Positions 33,600-43,633 of a stretch of DNA of 64,000 nucleotides are shown piece by piece; positions within the stretch are counted from its first letter, which is position 1, and the number at the start of each line of letters is the position of its first letter. A model generated the notes under the pieces. The model was not told the origin of the DNA. It did no database searches and worked only from the letters and a program-made list of their open reading frames with translations. The position numbers were made by a program, and so were the translations under genes. Origin of the DNA: Vicingus serpentipes (lineage in GTDB: Bacteria > Bacteroidota > Bacteroidia > Flavobacteriales_E > Vicingaceae); contig JAGFIT010000031.1 of the NCBI GenBank assembly GCA_024103385.1, positions 1 to 64,000 of the forward strand, given 5' to 3'.

Positions 33600-34421
33600 A
33601 TGAAAGAGATAATTAATCCGATTTATTTGACTGATGCTAAAATTGAAGAACTAAAAAATGAGTTTTCAAATGCGAAACCATGTAATTATGTAGTTCTTCC
33701 AAATTTTTTAAAAGAAGAATTTGCCACTGTTTTATATGAGAATTTCCCAAAATTAGATACTCTAAATGTAAAGCGAAAAAGTATCAATGAGAATAAATCA
33801 GAGGATTATCATTTTGAACGATTTCATCCAAGTTTTTCAGAAGTAAAAGGGGCTTTAGCTTCGTCAGAGTTCATTAAAATTGTTGAAACGATTACCGGAA
33901 TCAAAGATTTAACTACTTCAAATGATGCTTTAGGAGCAGGTGTTCATCAAGGTGGAAACGGAAGTTATGTAGATGTACATATTGATTCTAATTTTAATCC
34001 AATGGAAAATTTATGGCGAAGATTAAATTTATTGATTTATTTGAATAAAAACTGGAAACCAGAGTATGGAGGCGATTTAGAGTTATGGGATCAAAAGATG
34101 ACTAAGTGCGAACAAACAGTTCCTTGTGATTGGAATAGGGCGGTTATCTTTTTAACCGATGAAACAACTCCCCACGGATACGGTAAAATAAGTGTTCCAG
34201 AAGGAGAAACTCGAAAATCTTTTTATACCTATTATTCTACTCCAACAGAAAAAGGTTTTAAGTATGTGGATTCACATTTTAAGACCCGACCTGAAGATAA
34301 TTTCACAAAAAAAATACTGACATCAATTAAGGAACCTTTGAAATTGAATATTAAACGAATATTGAAAAAAGTAGGGATTACCTCTTTAGATTTTCAAGAT
34401 AAGAACAAGAAGAAATTTTAA
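33600..34421 (+). CDS. 2-Oxoglutarate/Fe(II)-dependent oxygenase, prolyl-hydroxylase-like
   Basis: A 273-residue cytoplasmic protein. The double-stranded beta-helix carries the iron ligands as H-x-D in YVDVHIDSN (about residue 125) and a distal His in TTPHGYGKI (about 197), with the 2OG-binding Arg in RKSFYTYY ten or so residues further on. A GGDLELWD segment lies between. This layout is that of prolyl 4-hydroxylase-type enzymes. The substrate may be a protein or a small molecule; the stop overlaps the start of an MsbA-like exporter by one base, so the two are translationally coupled. Confidence 0.87.
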   Translation: MKEIINPIYLTDAKIEELKNEFSNAKPCNYVVLPNFLKEEFATVLYENFPKLDTLNVKRKSINENKSEDYHFERFHPSFSEVKGALASSEFIKIVETITGIKDLTTSNDALGAGVHQGGNGSYVDVHIDSNFNPMENLWRRLNLLIYLNKNWKPEYGGDLELWDQKMTKCEQTVPCDWNRAVIFLTDETTPHGYGKISVPEGETRKSFYTYYSTPTEKGFKYVDSHFKTRPEDNFTKKILTSIKEPLKLNIKRILKKVGITSLDFQDKNKKKF

Positions 34422-36184
34422 TGAAAGAAAAGAAACAAAGATTCTCTAAAGAAGCTACTAAAAAGGCAATGCGTGTATTTCGGTTTATTAAACCGTTTCG
34501 AATCGCTTTTGCTTTTGGTATGTTGGTTTTGGTTTTATCAAGTGCTATTACGATGGCTTTTCCTAAGTTTTTAGGAGATTTAATTGATTCGGTAAATTCT
34601 GCAGATGAAAATGCAGTGAATAATATTACCCTCTTATTAGTAGGTATCTTCTTGAGTATTGCTATTTTGTCATTTTTTAGAGTTTATCTTTTTGGTTATG
34701 TTACGCATAAAGCTTTAGCATTATTAAGGTTGACAACGTACAAACACTTAATATCTTCTCCAATGGGCTATTTTTCGCAAAAAAGAGTGGGGGAGTTGAG
34801 TAGTAGGATTACTTCGGATATTGCTTTACTGCAAGAAACATTTACAGTTACTATTGCAGAATTTATTCGTCAGTTCATCACGATTCCTTTAGGTTTATTT
34901 TTTCTATTGTTTATTTCTTTTCGATTAACTGTTTTTATGATAGCAGTTATCCCCGTAGTGGCTATTATTGGAATATTCTTCGGGAAATTTATTAAAAAAC
35001 TTTCTAAGGAAGCTCAAGATGATATTGCAGAATCGAATACAGTAGTGGATGAAACATTGCATGGTATAGCAAGCGTAAAATCTTATGCCAATGAATTTTT
35101 CGAAATACTACGTTACAAAAAAAGTATTGATAGTTCAGTAGCTACCTCCATTAAAAGAGCAAAATGGCGAGGTTTATTTATTGGATTAATCATGTTTGCA
35201 TCAGGGTCAGCTATTATTTCCATTATTTGGTATGGTTTGCATATGGTGCAGGTAGGAGAAATTACGATTGGAGGATTATTGCAATTTGCTATTTATTCAG
35301 CTATACTGGGAGTTTCTTTTGGTGGAACGGCTGATTTATTTTCTCAATTGCAAAAGTCGATTGGTGCAACAGAAAATTTGATGAATATCTTAGAAGAAAC
35401 CACCGAAGAGGTTGCCTTAGAAGCATCAGAAAAAATAGAGATAGAAGGAAATTTGTCATTTAAAAATGTTTCCTTTTCTTATCCTTCTAGAAGAGATATA
35501 GAAGTATTAAAAGATATTTCCTTTGAGGTAAAAAAAGGAAAACAACTGGCTTTTGTTGGACCTTCTGGAGCGGGTAAATCTACTATAGCAGGTTTAATTT
35601 TTCGGTTTTATAATCCTGAAAATGGAATGATATCAGTTGACGGAAAAAATATAGTTGATTATCAATTGTCACAAATTAGGAACCAAATGGCACTAGTGCC
35701 ACAAGAAGTAATGCTCTTTGGAGGTTCTATTAAAGAAAACATTGAATACGGTAAACCAGGAGCTACTGATAAAGAAATATTCGAGGCGGCAAAAAAAGCT
35801 AATGCGTTAGAGTTTATTGAAAGTTTTCCTGATAAATTTGAAACTTTGGTAGGAGATAGGGGCATACAACTTTCTGGAGGGCAAAAACAACGAATAGCAA
35901 TAGCTAGAGCCATTTTAAAGAACCCAGCAATATTAGTCTTGGACGAAGCAACTAGTGCTTTAGATTCAGAAAGTGAACGTTTGGTTCAGGAGGCCTTAGA
36001 TCGTTTGATGGAAGGAAGAACTTCTATTGTAATTGCCCATCGTTTATCTACCATTAAAAATGCTGATAATATCATTGTATTGGACAAAGGTAGAATTAAA
36101 GAATCTGGTACTCATGCAGATTTAATTCAGCTAGAAAATGGAATTTATAAGAATCTAAGTACATTGCAGTTAACTGCTGTTTAG
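34421..36184 (+). CDS. MsbA-like ABC exporter (fused membrane and ATPase domains)
   Basis: A 587-residue half-transporter. Six membrane helices span about residues 25-305, followed by a nucleotide-binding domain with Walker A GPSGAGKST, signature LSGGQKQR, Walker B ILVLDEATSALD and switch His in IVIAHRLST. This fold exports lipids, lipid-linked sugars or peptides as a homodimer. The ATG overlaps the stop of the oxygenase gene. It converges on the SulP gene with a 3-base gap. The substrate is not determined by sequence; lipid A or peptide export are the usual options. Confidence 0.92.
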   Translation: MKEKKQRFSKEATKKAMRVFRFIKPFRIAFAFGMLVLVLSSAITMAFPKFLGDLIDSVNSADENAVNNITLLLVGIFLSIAILSFFRVYLFGYVTHKALALLRLTTYKHLISSPMGYFSQKRVGELSSRITSDIALLQETFTVTIAEFIRQFITIPLGLFFLLFISFRLTVFMIAVIPVVAIIGIFFGKFIKKLSKEAQDDIAESNTVVDETLHGIASVKSYANEFFEILRYKKSIDSSVATSIKRAKWRGLFIGLIMFASGSAIISIIWYGLHMVQVGEITIGGLLQFAIYSAILGVSFGGTADLFSQLQKSIGATENLMNILEETTEEVALEASEKIEIEGNLSFKNVSFSYPSRRDIEVLKDISFEVKKGKQLAFVGPSGAGKSTIAGLIFRFYNPENGMISVDGKNIVDYQLSQIRNQMALVPQEVMLFGGSIKENIEYGKPGATDKEIFEAAKKANALEFIESFPDKFETLVGDRGIQLSGGQKQRIAIARAILKNPAILVLDEATSALDSESERLVQEALDRLMEGRTSIVIAHRLSTIKNADNIIVLDKGRIKESGTHADLIQLENGIYKNLSTLQLTAV

Positions 36185-36187
36185 CCG

Positions 36188-37801
36188 CTATACTTCACTA
36201 TCCATTAAATCTGTAGCTACATGATACCTAGGGTCATCAATAGAGGAAGTAATTACTTCTTCAAACCTAGGGTTTGCTTTTAGCATCAACATTTTACATT
36301 CAGGACTAAGGTGAGTTAATTTTACTTCTTTACCTATATCAAGGTACTTGTTAGCTATATTTCTTAAAGCTTCGATGCCAGAATGATCACTTACTCTCGA
36401 TTCAATAAAATCGATTTCTATTTTTTGAGGATCGTTTTTAGGGTCAAATTTTGAACTAAAAGCTTGCACAGACCCAAAAAACAATGGACCCCAAATTTCA
36501 TATACTTTCGTTCCGTCTTCTTTAATGGATTTTCTAGCACGTATCATGGTAGCACTTTTCCATGCAAAAACCAGTGCAGAAATAATAACTCCTGCAATTA
36601 CTGCAATGGCTAAATCTTGCCAAACAGTAATGGCAGAAACAGCTATTAAAACAATAGCATCAGAAAGAGGTATTTTATTGATAATCCTAAAACTACTCCA
36701 AGCAAATGTACCAATAACGACCATAAACATTACACCGACTAAGGCAGCTAAAGGAATTTGTTCAATTAATGGAGCGCCAAACAACACAAAACATAATAAA
36801 GCAATCGCTGCAACAACACCTGATAAACGACCTCTTCCTCCAGAATCAACATTAATTAGTGATTGTCCAATCATGGCACAACCACCCATACCACCAAAAA
36901 GTCCGTTTAAAATGTTAGCACTTCCTTGAGCAACACATTCTCTGTTTCCACTACCTCTGGTTTCTGTAATATCATCTACTAGGTTCAGAGTCATTAATGA
37001 TTCAATTAATCCTACAGCAGCTAATAAAAATGCAGTTGAAATAATTAAATTCCAATGCCCATTTAGGGTGTCAAATAATCCAAATATTTGAGACTGAAAA
37101 CTAGGTAAAGAGCCTTCTAGTCCATCACCACCACTATCACGAATAAATGAACCAACAGTATTTATTTTAATGTTTCCAAAGATGGTAATACAGGCAACAA
37201 TAATTATTGCGGTTAAGGCTGCAGGTATCTTCTTGGTGAGCTTTGGTAATCCAAACATAATGCCCATGGTTAATAAAACTAAGCCAATCATTATGTACAA
37301 TTCATTGCCTTGTAGCCACTGAATATTACCTTCAACTCTTTCTTTAAAAAGCCCCAATTGAGAAACAAAAATGACAATGGCTAATCCATTTACAAATCCC
37401 ATCATAACTGGGTGGGGAATTAATCTAACAAATTTTCCTAAGCGAAATACACCAGCTAAAATTTGTATAGCACCTACAAATAGTAATGTAATAAAAAGCC
37501 ATTGTAACCCTAAATTTTCGATAGGGTTGGCTAATGATAATCCAACTTCGTTTCCTTGCTGAATCATATGTACCATCACAACTGCCATGGCTCCTGTAGC
37601 TCCAGAAATCATACCTGGTCTACCTCCAAAAAGAGAAGTGATTAACCCCATCATGAAAGCTCCATACAATCCAACTAATGGGTCGATTCCAGCAACAAAA
37701 GCAAAAGCAACTGCTTCTGGGACTAATGCTAAAGCAACAGTTAAGCCAGATAAAATATCATTTTTTGGATTCTGAGTAAAGTTGCGTATGGTTTTCTTCA
37801 T
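36188..37801 (-). CDS. SulP-family anion transporter with STAS domain
   Basis: A 537-residue inner-membrane transporter. The N-terminus carries the SulP core GLTVALALVPEAVAFAFVAG, with about 12 membrane segments through residue 410. A cytoplasmic STAS domain follows (about 425-520), with the ESRVSDHSGIEAL segment at its nucleotide-site loop. Members carry sulfate, bicarbonate or other anions; the MGGCAMIGQSLINVDSGG segment is the usual substrate-site region. A TATCTTTG element 26 bases upstream is a possible promoter. I cannot tell sulfate from bicarbonate; no carbonic anhydrase gene is adjacent. Confidence 0.92.
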   Translation of the reverse strand: MKKTIRNFTQNPKNDILSGLTVALALVPEAVAFAFVAGIDPLVGLYGAFMMGLITSLFGGRPGMISGATGAMAVVMVHMIQQGNEVGLSLANPIENLGLQWLFITLLFVGAIQILAGVFRLGKFVRLIPHPVMMGFVNGLAIVIFVSQLGLFKERVEGNIQWLQGNELYIMIGLVLLTMGIMFGLPKLTKKIPAALTAIIIVACITIFGNIKINTVGSFIRDSGGDGLEGSLPSFQSQIFGLFDTLNGHWNLIISTAFLLAAVGLIESLMTLNLVDDITETRGSGNRECVAQGSANILNGLFGGMGGCAMIGQSLINVDSGGRGRLSGVVAAIALLCFVLFGAPLIEQIPLAALVGVMFMVVIGTFAWSSFRIINKIPLSDAIVLIAVSAITVWQDLAIAVIAGVIISALVFAWKSATMIRARKSIKEDGTKVYEIWGPLFFGSVQAFSSKFDPKNDPQKIEIDFIESRVSDHSGIEALRNIANKYLDIGKEVKLTHLSPECKMLMLKANPRFEEVITSSIDDPRYHVATDLMDSEV

Positions 37802-37826
37802 TGCCTATTTAATATTAAAAAAGCGG

Positions 37827-37834
37827 CAAAGATA
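37827..37834 (-). promoter_or_regulatory. Candidate -7 promoter element for the SulP gene
   Basis: On the minus strand this reads TATCTTTG, an exact TAnnTTTG match about 26 bases before the ATG at 37801. No clear -33 element. Confidence 0.4.
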
Positions 37835-37889
37835 GTGTTTTAGATTAACTAGAAAGAATCCTTTTAAGTGAGATAATCTGCTTGCTGCG

Positions 37890-39428
37890 TTATATGTCTT
37901 TATTAACAGTTTTTTTGAGTTCAAAGATGTCTGTTCTTCTATCTTTTAGGTTTCTTACACTACCAAACTGATTTAATTCTCGGAGTAAATCAATATCCAC
38001 ATCAGCAATTAATATCATTTCTGTATTTGTTGTGGCTTCTGCTTTAATTCCATTGGCTGGAAAAGAAAAATCACAAGGCGTAAAAACCATAGATTGAGCA
38101 AACTGTATATCCATGTTATGAACCTTAGGAAGATTACCTACACTCCCTGCAATTGCTACATAGCATTCATTCTCGATGGCTCTTGCTTGAGCGCAATGAC
38201 GAACTCTTGAATAACCATTTTGTGTGTCAGTCAAGAAAGGAATAAACAAGATATCCATACCTTCGTCTGCTAACAATCTACTTAATTCTGGAAATTCAGA
38301 GTCATAACAGACAAGTACGCCAATTTTACCACAATCAGTATCAAATGTTTTGATGTTTTTTCCTCCTTGCATTCCCCATACTTTTGCTTCATCTGGAGTA
38401 ACATGGAGTTTTTCGTATCTTTCGGTGCTGCCATCCCTTTTACATAAATACCCTACATTATAGAGCAAATCATCTTTTATTTCGGGCATACTACCTGTAA
38501 TAACATTAATGTTATAAGAAATTGCGAGTTCAGAAAATTTCTGAACAATTTCAGGAGTATATTTTGCCAATTCTCTTATTGCTTCTGACTCAGGAAGATG
38601 GTTATTGTCTGCCATTAAAGGCGCATTGAAAAATTCTGGAAATAATGCAAAATCTGACCGGTAAGCAGAAACGGCATCGATAAAATACTCCGCTTGTTGC
38701 ATTAACTCGGTTAAGTCCTTATATAGCCTCATTTGCCATTGTATCAAACCTAAACGAACTATTTTTTTCTTAGTTGTGGCTTTCTTGGTTTGCTTTGTAT
38801 AATAGATATTGTCCCATTCTAACAATACAGCAAATTCATTGGAAGCTTCGTCTCCTTCTAGATATCCTTTTAAAATTTTTGAAGGATGAAAATCATTCGA
38901 TATTTGAAAATTTAAAACGGGGTCATGGATCTCTTTACGTTTTACTTTTTCAATATACTCTTTTGGTGATAAGGTCTCTGAATATTTATGGTAATTCGGG
39001 ATTCTTCCTCCAAATGCAATTCCTCGTAAATTTAATTTTTCAGCTAATTCTTTTCTATAATCATATAGCCTACGACCTAAACGTAACCCTCTATATTCTG
39101 ATTTGATAAAAACGTCTATTCCATATAAAACATCTCCATCGGTTTTATGGGTATCAAAAGTATAATCTCCTGTAATTTCTTTGTAGGTATGATGCTCGTC
39201 AAATCCATCATAATCAACAACTATAGATAAGGCACATCCTGCTAATTCATTATTAACTTTAATAACAACTTGCCCTTCGGGGAACTTATCAATTAATGAT
39301 TTGATATGCGATTCTTTCCAGTACGAATTAGGCATATTGGAGTAAGCTTCAATCATTGTGTCTTTCAACTCTTTATAATCCTCTAGTGTTAAAAAATGAA
39401 GTTCAATATTTTCTATGTTTTTTATCAT
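37890..39428 (-). CDS. GNAT acetyltransferase fused to a nitrilase-fold hydrolase
   Basis: A 512-residue two-domain enzyme. Residues 1-200 are a GNAT fold with the acetyl-CoA loop EYRGLRLGRRLYDYR. Residues 222-505 are a carbon-nitrogen hydrolase with the Glu-Lys-Cys triad visible: Glu265 in LFPEFF, Lys340 in ERYEKLH and Cys374 in VLVCYDSEFPE. I know this fusion as common in Bacteroidota and some Proteobacteria, but its substrate is not established. Acylation followed by amide hydrolysis of one small molecule is a natural guess. It is cytoplasmic and separated from the gene upstream by a terminator. Confidence 0.92.
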   Translation of the reverse strand: MIKNIENIELHFLTLEDYKELKDTMIEAYSNMPNSYWKESHIKSLIDKFPEGQVVIKVNNELAGCALSIVVDYDGFDEHHTYKEITGDYTFDTHKTDGDVLYGIDVFIKSEYRGLRLGRRLYDYRKELAEKLNLRGIAFGGRIPNYHKYSETLSPKEYIEKVKRKEIHDPVLNFQISNDFHPSKILKGYLEGDEASNEFAVLLEWDNIYYTKQTKKATTKKKIVRLGLIQWQMRLYKDLTELMQQAEYFIDAVSAYRSDFALFPEFFNAPLMADNNHLPESEAIRELAKYTPEIVQKFSELAISYNINVITGSMPEIKDDLLYNVGYLCKRDGSTERYEKLHVTPDEAKVWGMQGGKNIKTFDTDCGKIGVLVCYDSEFPELSRLLADEGMDILFIPFLTDTQNGYSRVRHCAQARAIENECYVAIAGSVGNLPKVHNMDIQFAQSMVFTPCDFSFPANGIKAEATTNTEMILIADVDIDLLRELNQFGSVRNLKDRRTDIFELKKTVNKDI

Positions 39429-39462
39429 TGATTTTGTTTAATAATTGGTAATAACTTATTCA

Positions 39463-39496
39463 AAAAAAGAGACTTTAGTACTAAAGTCTCTTTTTT
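39463..39496. terminator. Perfectly palindromic terminator
   Basis: A 34-base perfect palindrome, A6-GAGACTTTAGT/ACTAAAGTCTC-T6, lies 22 bases past the stop of the Cys/Lys-rich gene on its strand and ahead of the GNAT-nitrilase gene. The A and T tracts let it work in either direction; its main use is probably to end the small gene. Confidence 0.88.
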
Positions 39497-39517
39497 ATTA
39501 GATAGGTAATTGTTGGG

Positions 39518-39763
39518 TTATTTTTCGTTGGTTTCTTTTTTAGCACATTCCTTTTTCCCTTTCTTGCAGCAGGATTTTTTTTCTCCTCCTTTTTTGCACG
39601 ATGTTTTATTCTTTTTACATTCTTTAGACTTGTGGTTGCAGTCTTTCTTGTCACATTTTCCTTCACAAAAAGCGATATTTTCTGGAGAAGTAATCAAATT
39701 TGATGAGGCATAACTGCTTGTCATAAATCCAACAAAAGCAATTATTAATAATATGTTTTTCAT
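39518..39763 (-). CDS. Small secreted Cys/Lys-rich protein
   Basis: An 81-residue product with a signal peptide (about residues 1-20, ending SSYA). The mature 60 residues hold eight cysteines and about 19 lysines in a KKxC-like pattern (GKCDKKDCNHKSKECKK and CCKKGKKEC) with little hydrophobic content. This composition suggests a metal-binding or polyanion-binding periplasmic peptide, or a disulfide-rich one, but I recognise no family. It has its own terminator downstream and no close partner, so it is likely a single-gene unit. Low complexity means that homology could mislead. Confidence 0.7.
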   Translation of the reverse strand: MKNILLIIAFVGFMTSSYASSNLITSPENIAFCEGKCDKKDCNHKSKECKKNKTSCKKGGEKKSCCKKGKKECAKKETNEK

Positions 39764-39817
39764 AATGATGAAGTTTGAATTATTTAGGAAATGAAAGGTA
39801 CTACTTTTTTTTGTTTA

Positions 39818-40474
39818 TTAAAATTCCGCAATAGAAGATATTCCGCCTTTCACTTTATCACCTAGCTTAACCCTTAGTTTTACATCTAAAGGAAGCAATA
39901 AATCTACTCTCGAACCAAATTTAATAAATCCACACTCATGCGTCTGTTTTACAGAAAAATCTTCTTTACCAAAAAATACTATTCTTCGAGCTAGAGCACC
40001 AGCAATTTGCCGAAACAGTACACTTCTTCCTTTGTTGTCTTCTACCACAATAGTAGTTCGTTCATTTTCTGTAGATGACTTAGGGTGCCAAGCTACTAGA
40101 TACAATCCAGGGTGATATTTAAAATATTTTATTTTTCCAGAAATGGGATACCTGTTTAAGTGGACGTTAATGGGAGACATAAATACAGATACTTGTAATC
40201 TTTTTTGGTTAAAATATTCGGTTTCTTCAACTTCTTCAATTACTACCACTTTTCCATCTGCAGGAGAGATAACTATTCCATCTTTTTGTGAAAACTTTCT
40301 ACTAGGACTCCTAAAAAATTGAAGGATTACAACTAATAAAAACAAGGAGATAATGTACCCTGTAATTAGCACCATTGAATAATCTCCTAGGAAGTAGTGA
40401 GTAGTTCCATTAAGCAATGCTATAAAAACTAGTGTAATAATTAATGAAGGAATTCCTTCTTTATGAAATGTCAT
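39818..40474 (-). CDS. psd: Phosphatidylserine decarboxylase family protein, short type
   Basis: Makes phosphatidylethanolamine. The 218-residue protein is the short, phylum-typical form: membrane segments at residues 10-50, the core SPADGKVVVIEE, an HLNRYPISG segment and the C-terminal self-cleavage site as FGSRVDLLLP, where the Gly-Ser bond would break to form the pyruvoyl group. The motif is FGSR rather than the LGST of the long enzymes. It follows cdsA by 33 bases in the same direction, so two successive steps of phospholipid synthesis are together; pssA is not in the window. Confidence 0.9.
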   Translation of the reverse strand: MTFHKEGIPSLIITLVFIALLNGTTHYFLGDYSMVLITGYIISLFLLVVILQFFRSPSRKFSQKDGIVISPADGKVVVIEEVEETEYFNQKRLQVSVFMSPINVHLNRYPISGKIKYFKYHPGLYLVAWHPKSSTENERTTIVVEDNKGRSVLFRQIAGALARRIVFFGKEDFSVKQTHECGFIKFGSRVDLLLPLDVKLRVKLGDKVKGGISSIAEF

Positions 40475-40507
40475 AAAATAATTTATTGAGCGGTAAAAAT
40501 AATAATT

Positions 40508-41326
40508 CTATTGAATCAATTGTAAATAACAGTAAACAAATGGAGCGGCAATTAAAAGGCCATCAAATCGATCTAAAATACCACCATGTCCAGGTAAGAG
40601 TTTTCCAGAATCTTTAATACCTAAACTTCTTTTTAACATGGATTCCACTAAATCACCTATACCACCAAACACAACAATAATGATACTTACTATTACCCAT
40701 TCGGTGATGTTAATATTGGTATAGTATTGAGCAATTAATATAGATAAAGCTATAGATAATATGGCACCACCAATACTTCCTTCCCATGTCTTTTTTGGAG
40801 AAATGCGTTCAAATAATTTATGCTTACCCAAAAACTTTCCAGCTAAATAAGCGCCTGTATCGTTAGCCCAAAGAAGAATAAAAAAACCGATGATTAACTG
40901 ATAACTAAACTGTGAACTAAAAATAGGATTATTATAATATCCTAAATGGTAGAGCATCGCAAAAGGAATAACTACATATAGTATCCCGAGTAGGGTGTAA
41001 GCAATGTTTAAAAAAGGATGCTCTTTTTTACGGAACAGTTCAATGATGAATGTAAAAAACAACATTGAAACAGGAATAAGTATCCATTTAAAGTTTATAT
41101 TGTTTTGGGCAGCAGTAATCAGTGTGCCCATTAATATTAAGGCAGTTATTCCTCCCCAATAATTAATCGGCTGAATGTGGTTGCTTTTTTTTACCAAATT
41201 GTAAAATTCATCTACTCCTAAAAGAATAATGATTAGAAATAGGAGAGCACTAGAATAAGGACCATAATAAATAGCAGCGACAATGCTTATAACAAATAAA
41301 AAGCCTGTTATTGTTCTGGTTAACAT
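40508..41326 (-). CDS. cdsA: Phosphatidate cytidylyltransferase
   Basis: Forms CDP-diacylglycerol, the precursor of all phospholipids. A 272-residue inner-membrane protein with about eight membrane segments and the family signature KKTWEGSIGG followed by GDLVESMLKRSLGIKDSG and LPGHGGILDRFDGL at the C-terminus. Two conserved Asp residues there bind metal. It begins 1 base from the DUF2007 gene stop and lies in a block with ftsH and rsfS. No unusual features. Confidence 0.95.
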   Translation of the reverse strand: MLTRTITGFLFVISIVAAIYYGPYSSALLFLIIILLGVDEFYNLVKKSNHIQPINYWGGITALILMGTLITAAQNNINFKWILIPVSMLFFTFIIELFRKKEHPFLNIAYTLLGILYVVIPFAMLYHLGYYNNPIFSSQFSYQLIIGFFILLWANDTGAYLAGKFLGKHKLFERISPKKTWEGSIGGAILSIALSILIAQYYTNINITEWVIVSIIIVVFGGIGDLVESMLKRSLGIKDSGKLLPGHGGILDRFDGLLIAAPFVYCYLQLIQ

Positions 41327-41327
41327 T

Positions 41328-41546
41328 TTAAAGTTGGTGTTTTGAAATTAGATGTTTCGCCTTAATTGCATCTTTATTATTTACATGCAAAGAAATTAAT
41401 TCTGTTGCGCCATTTATCAAATTTAGATGCATCGAATCTTGTTTGTTGACAATAACAGCATCAATTTGATTGTCTTCTAAAACAGCTTTGACAATTTCCA
41501 CATTATTTAGGTTAGAGCTATTATATACAATTGTCCAGTTGCTCAC
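41328..41546 (-). CDS. DUF2007 (putative signal-transducing) small protein
   Basis: A 72-residue cytoplasmic protein of the DUF2007 type: TIVYNSSNLNNVEIVKAVLE at the start, a central IDAVIVNKQD strand and a C-terminal DAIKAKHLISKHQ helix, giving a ferredoxin-like alpha/beta fold. Its start overlaps the ftsH stop by one base and cdsA follows at once, so it is in the middle of a fixed operon. Its role is unknown. Confidence 0.85.
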   Translation of the reverse strand: MSNWTIVYNSSNLNNVEIVKAVLEDNQIDAVIVNKQDSMHLNLINGATELISLHVNNKDAIKAKHLISKHQL

Positions 41547-43618
41547 TACACTTTTTTTTCAGGTTCAGTGGTTGGTATTTCTGTGTCGTTATTTTTTGTA
41601 GTGTTTTCTATAGAATCTATTTTTTTATTCTTTTTCTCCTCTTTTTCAACAATTCCAGTTTTTTTAGAACTTTTCTTTTCTTCTTTTAACTCTTCTTCGA
41701 ATTTACTTTTTCCAAAAATCAATTCTAAATCATCTCTAAAAATCACTTCTTTTTCTAATAATTTATTGGCTAATAAAGTTAATTTGTCTTTGTTTTCAGA
41801 TAAAATTTGAAGTGTTCTTTCATAAGCCTTATCAACCATTGATTTTACCTCTTGGTCAATTAATTCAGCTGTTTTTTCACTATAAGGTTTTGAGAAAGAA
41901 TAGTCACTTTGACCAGAAGAATCGTAAAAGCTTATATTTCCAATTTTATCACTTAATCCGTATATAGAAACCATAGCATAAGCTTGTTTGGTTATTTTTT
42001 CTAAATCGCTCAATGCTCCTGTAGATATTTTTCCAAAAATGAGTTCTTCTGCGGCTCTACCTCCTAATGCTGCACACATTTCATCTAGCAATTGTTCTGT
42101 AGTGGTTATTTGTCGCTCTTCAGGCAAATACCATGCGGCACCCAGTGATCTTCCTCTAGGAATAATGGTTACTTTAACTAAAGGGGAAGCATATTTTACT
42201 AACCAACTTACTGCTGCATGCCCTGCTTCATGATAAGCAATTGCTTTTCGTTCATGGTCAGAAATAATTTTATTTTTCTTTTCTAAACCACCAATAATAC
42301 GATCAACAGCATCTAAAAAATCTTGTCTTTCTACTTTCTTTTTGTTGTTTCTAGCAGCAATTAAGGCCGCTTCGTTACATATATTAGCAATATCAGCTCC
42401 CGAGAATCCAGGGGTTTGTTTCGCTAAAAATTTAACATCAACGGACTTGTCAATTTTAATAGGTTTTAAGTGAACGTTAAAAATTTCTTCCCTTTCGTTC
42501 ACTTCTGGTAAATCAACATGAATTTGTCTGTCAAATCTTCCAGGTCTTATTAATGCTCTATCCAGCACATCTGCTCTATTAGTCGCTGCTAAAACAATTA
42601 CTCCAGTGTTGGTTCCAAAACCATCCATTTCGGTTAGTAATTGATTCAAGGTGTTTTCTCTTTCGTCATTACCTCCTTGCATGGCACCTTTCCCTCTAGC
42701 ACGACCTATTGCATCAATTTCATCAATAAAAATAATAGATGGAGCTTTGTCTTTTGCTTGCTTAAATAAATCCCTTACACGTGATGCTCCTACTCCTACA
42801 AACATTTCAACAAAATCAGACCCTGATAATGAAAAGAAAGGTACTTTAGCTTCTCCAGCTACAGCTCTTGCTAATAATGTTTTTCCTGTTCCGGGAGGGC
42901 CAACCAATAAGGCTCCTCTTGGAATTTTAGCTCCTAAATTGGTGTATTTTTGAGGTTTCTTTAAGAAGTCAACAATTTCTTGAACTTCTTCTTTTGCTCC
43001 TTCTAAACCAGCAACATCCTCAAAGGTAGTTTTAGTAGCATTTTCTTTGTCAAACAGTTGAGCTTTAGATTTGCCTATGCTAAATAGTTGACCAGGACCA
43101 CCGCCACCAGCACCCCCAGACATTCTTCTCATTAAAAACATCCATATCACAACAATAATGATAATAGGCAAAAGAAATCCGAGTAACCCTCCTAACCAAT
43201 CTTCTTCCGTTACTGTTTTGTATTGGAGATTGTTTTCTTTAGCATACCTTTTTAAATCTTCACTAAATGAATCTTGAGACAAAAATTCAAAGGTATAGTG
43301 AGGGCCTCTATTAACGGTATTAGACATAAAGGGCTTGTTTATTTTCTTTTGATGTTGTTCCGTTTTTGCAGCTTCGGGAGTTAAGGTTACTCGAGCAATA
43401 TTTTTGTTCTTTACAACAGTAACTTCTAGCACTTCATTGTTGAGTACTAATGCTTCAAACTCTGCTTGCGTGATTGTTGAAGAACCACCATTCCAATTAA
43501 AAAGATTTAACGAAATTAACACTACTCCAATAATTGCGTATATCCAATAGAAATTATTAGGTTTTTTAGATCCACCACCTAATGAAAATTTATTTTTTGA
43601 TTTATTCTGTTTGTCCAT
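41546..43618 (-). CDS. ftsH: ATP-dependent zinc metalloprotease FtsH
   Basis: Membrane-anchored AAA+ protease for quality control of membrane proteins. The 690-residue product has two membrane helices (about 22-40 and 148-163) around a periplasmic domain, Walker A GPPGTGKT at 240-247, FIDEIDAIG Walker B, the arginine-finger region RPGRFDRQI and the zinc motif HEAGH at 463-467. The tail past residue 635 is strongly charged (Lys/Glu) and probably disordered. In this class the linker after TM2 is glycine-rich (GGAGGGGPG), as seen here. Upstream rsfS starts the operon. Confidence 0.97.
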   Translation of the reverse strand: MDKQNKSKNKFSLGGGSKKPNNFYWIYAIIGVVLISLNLFNWNGGSSTITQAEFEALVLNNEVLEVTVVKNKNIARVTLTPEAAKTEQHQKKINKPFMSNTVNRGPHYTFEFLSQDSFSEDLKRYAKENNLQYKTVTEEDWLGGLLGFLLPIIIIVVIWMFLMRRMSGGAGGGGPGQLFSIGKSKAQLFDKENATKTTFEDVAGLEGAKEEVQEIVDFLKKPQKYTNLGAKIPRGALLVGPPGTGKTLLARAVAGEAKVPFFSLSGSDFVEMFVGVGASRVRDLFKQAKDKAPSIIFIDEIDAIGRARGKGAMQGGNDERENTLNQLLTEMDGFGTNTGVIVLAATNRADVLDRALIRPGRFDRQIHVDLPEVNEREEIFNVHLKPIKIDKSVDVKFLAKQTPGFSGADIANICNEAALIAARNNKKKVERQDFLDAVDRIIGGLEKKNKIISDHERKAIAYHEAGHAAVSWLVKYASPLVKVTIIPRGRSLGAAWYLPEERQITTTEQLLDEMCAALGGRAAEELIFGKISTGALSDLEKITKQAYAMVSIYGLSDKIGNISFYDSSGQSDYSFSKPYSEKTAELIDQEVKSMVDKAYERTLQILSENKDKLTLLANKLLEKEVIFRDDLELIFGKSKFEEELKEEKKSSKKTGIVEKEEKKNKKIDSIENTTKNNDTEIPTTEPEKKV

Positions 43619-43633
43619 TTACTACTTTAATGT

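Noticed and set aside
36525-36929. A 134-codon frame opposite the SulP gene
   Set aside because: It is antisense to conserved transporter sequence; its Ile/Ala/Pro-rich product reflects the complement of membrane codons.
39481-39713. Alternative reading frames opposite and inside the Cys/Lys-rich gene
   Set aside because: They arise from the Lys/Cys-biased composition and lack signal peptide, promoter or sensible start.
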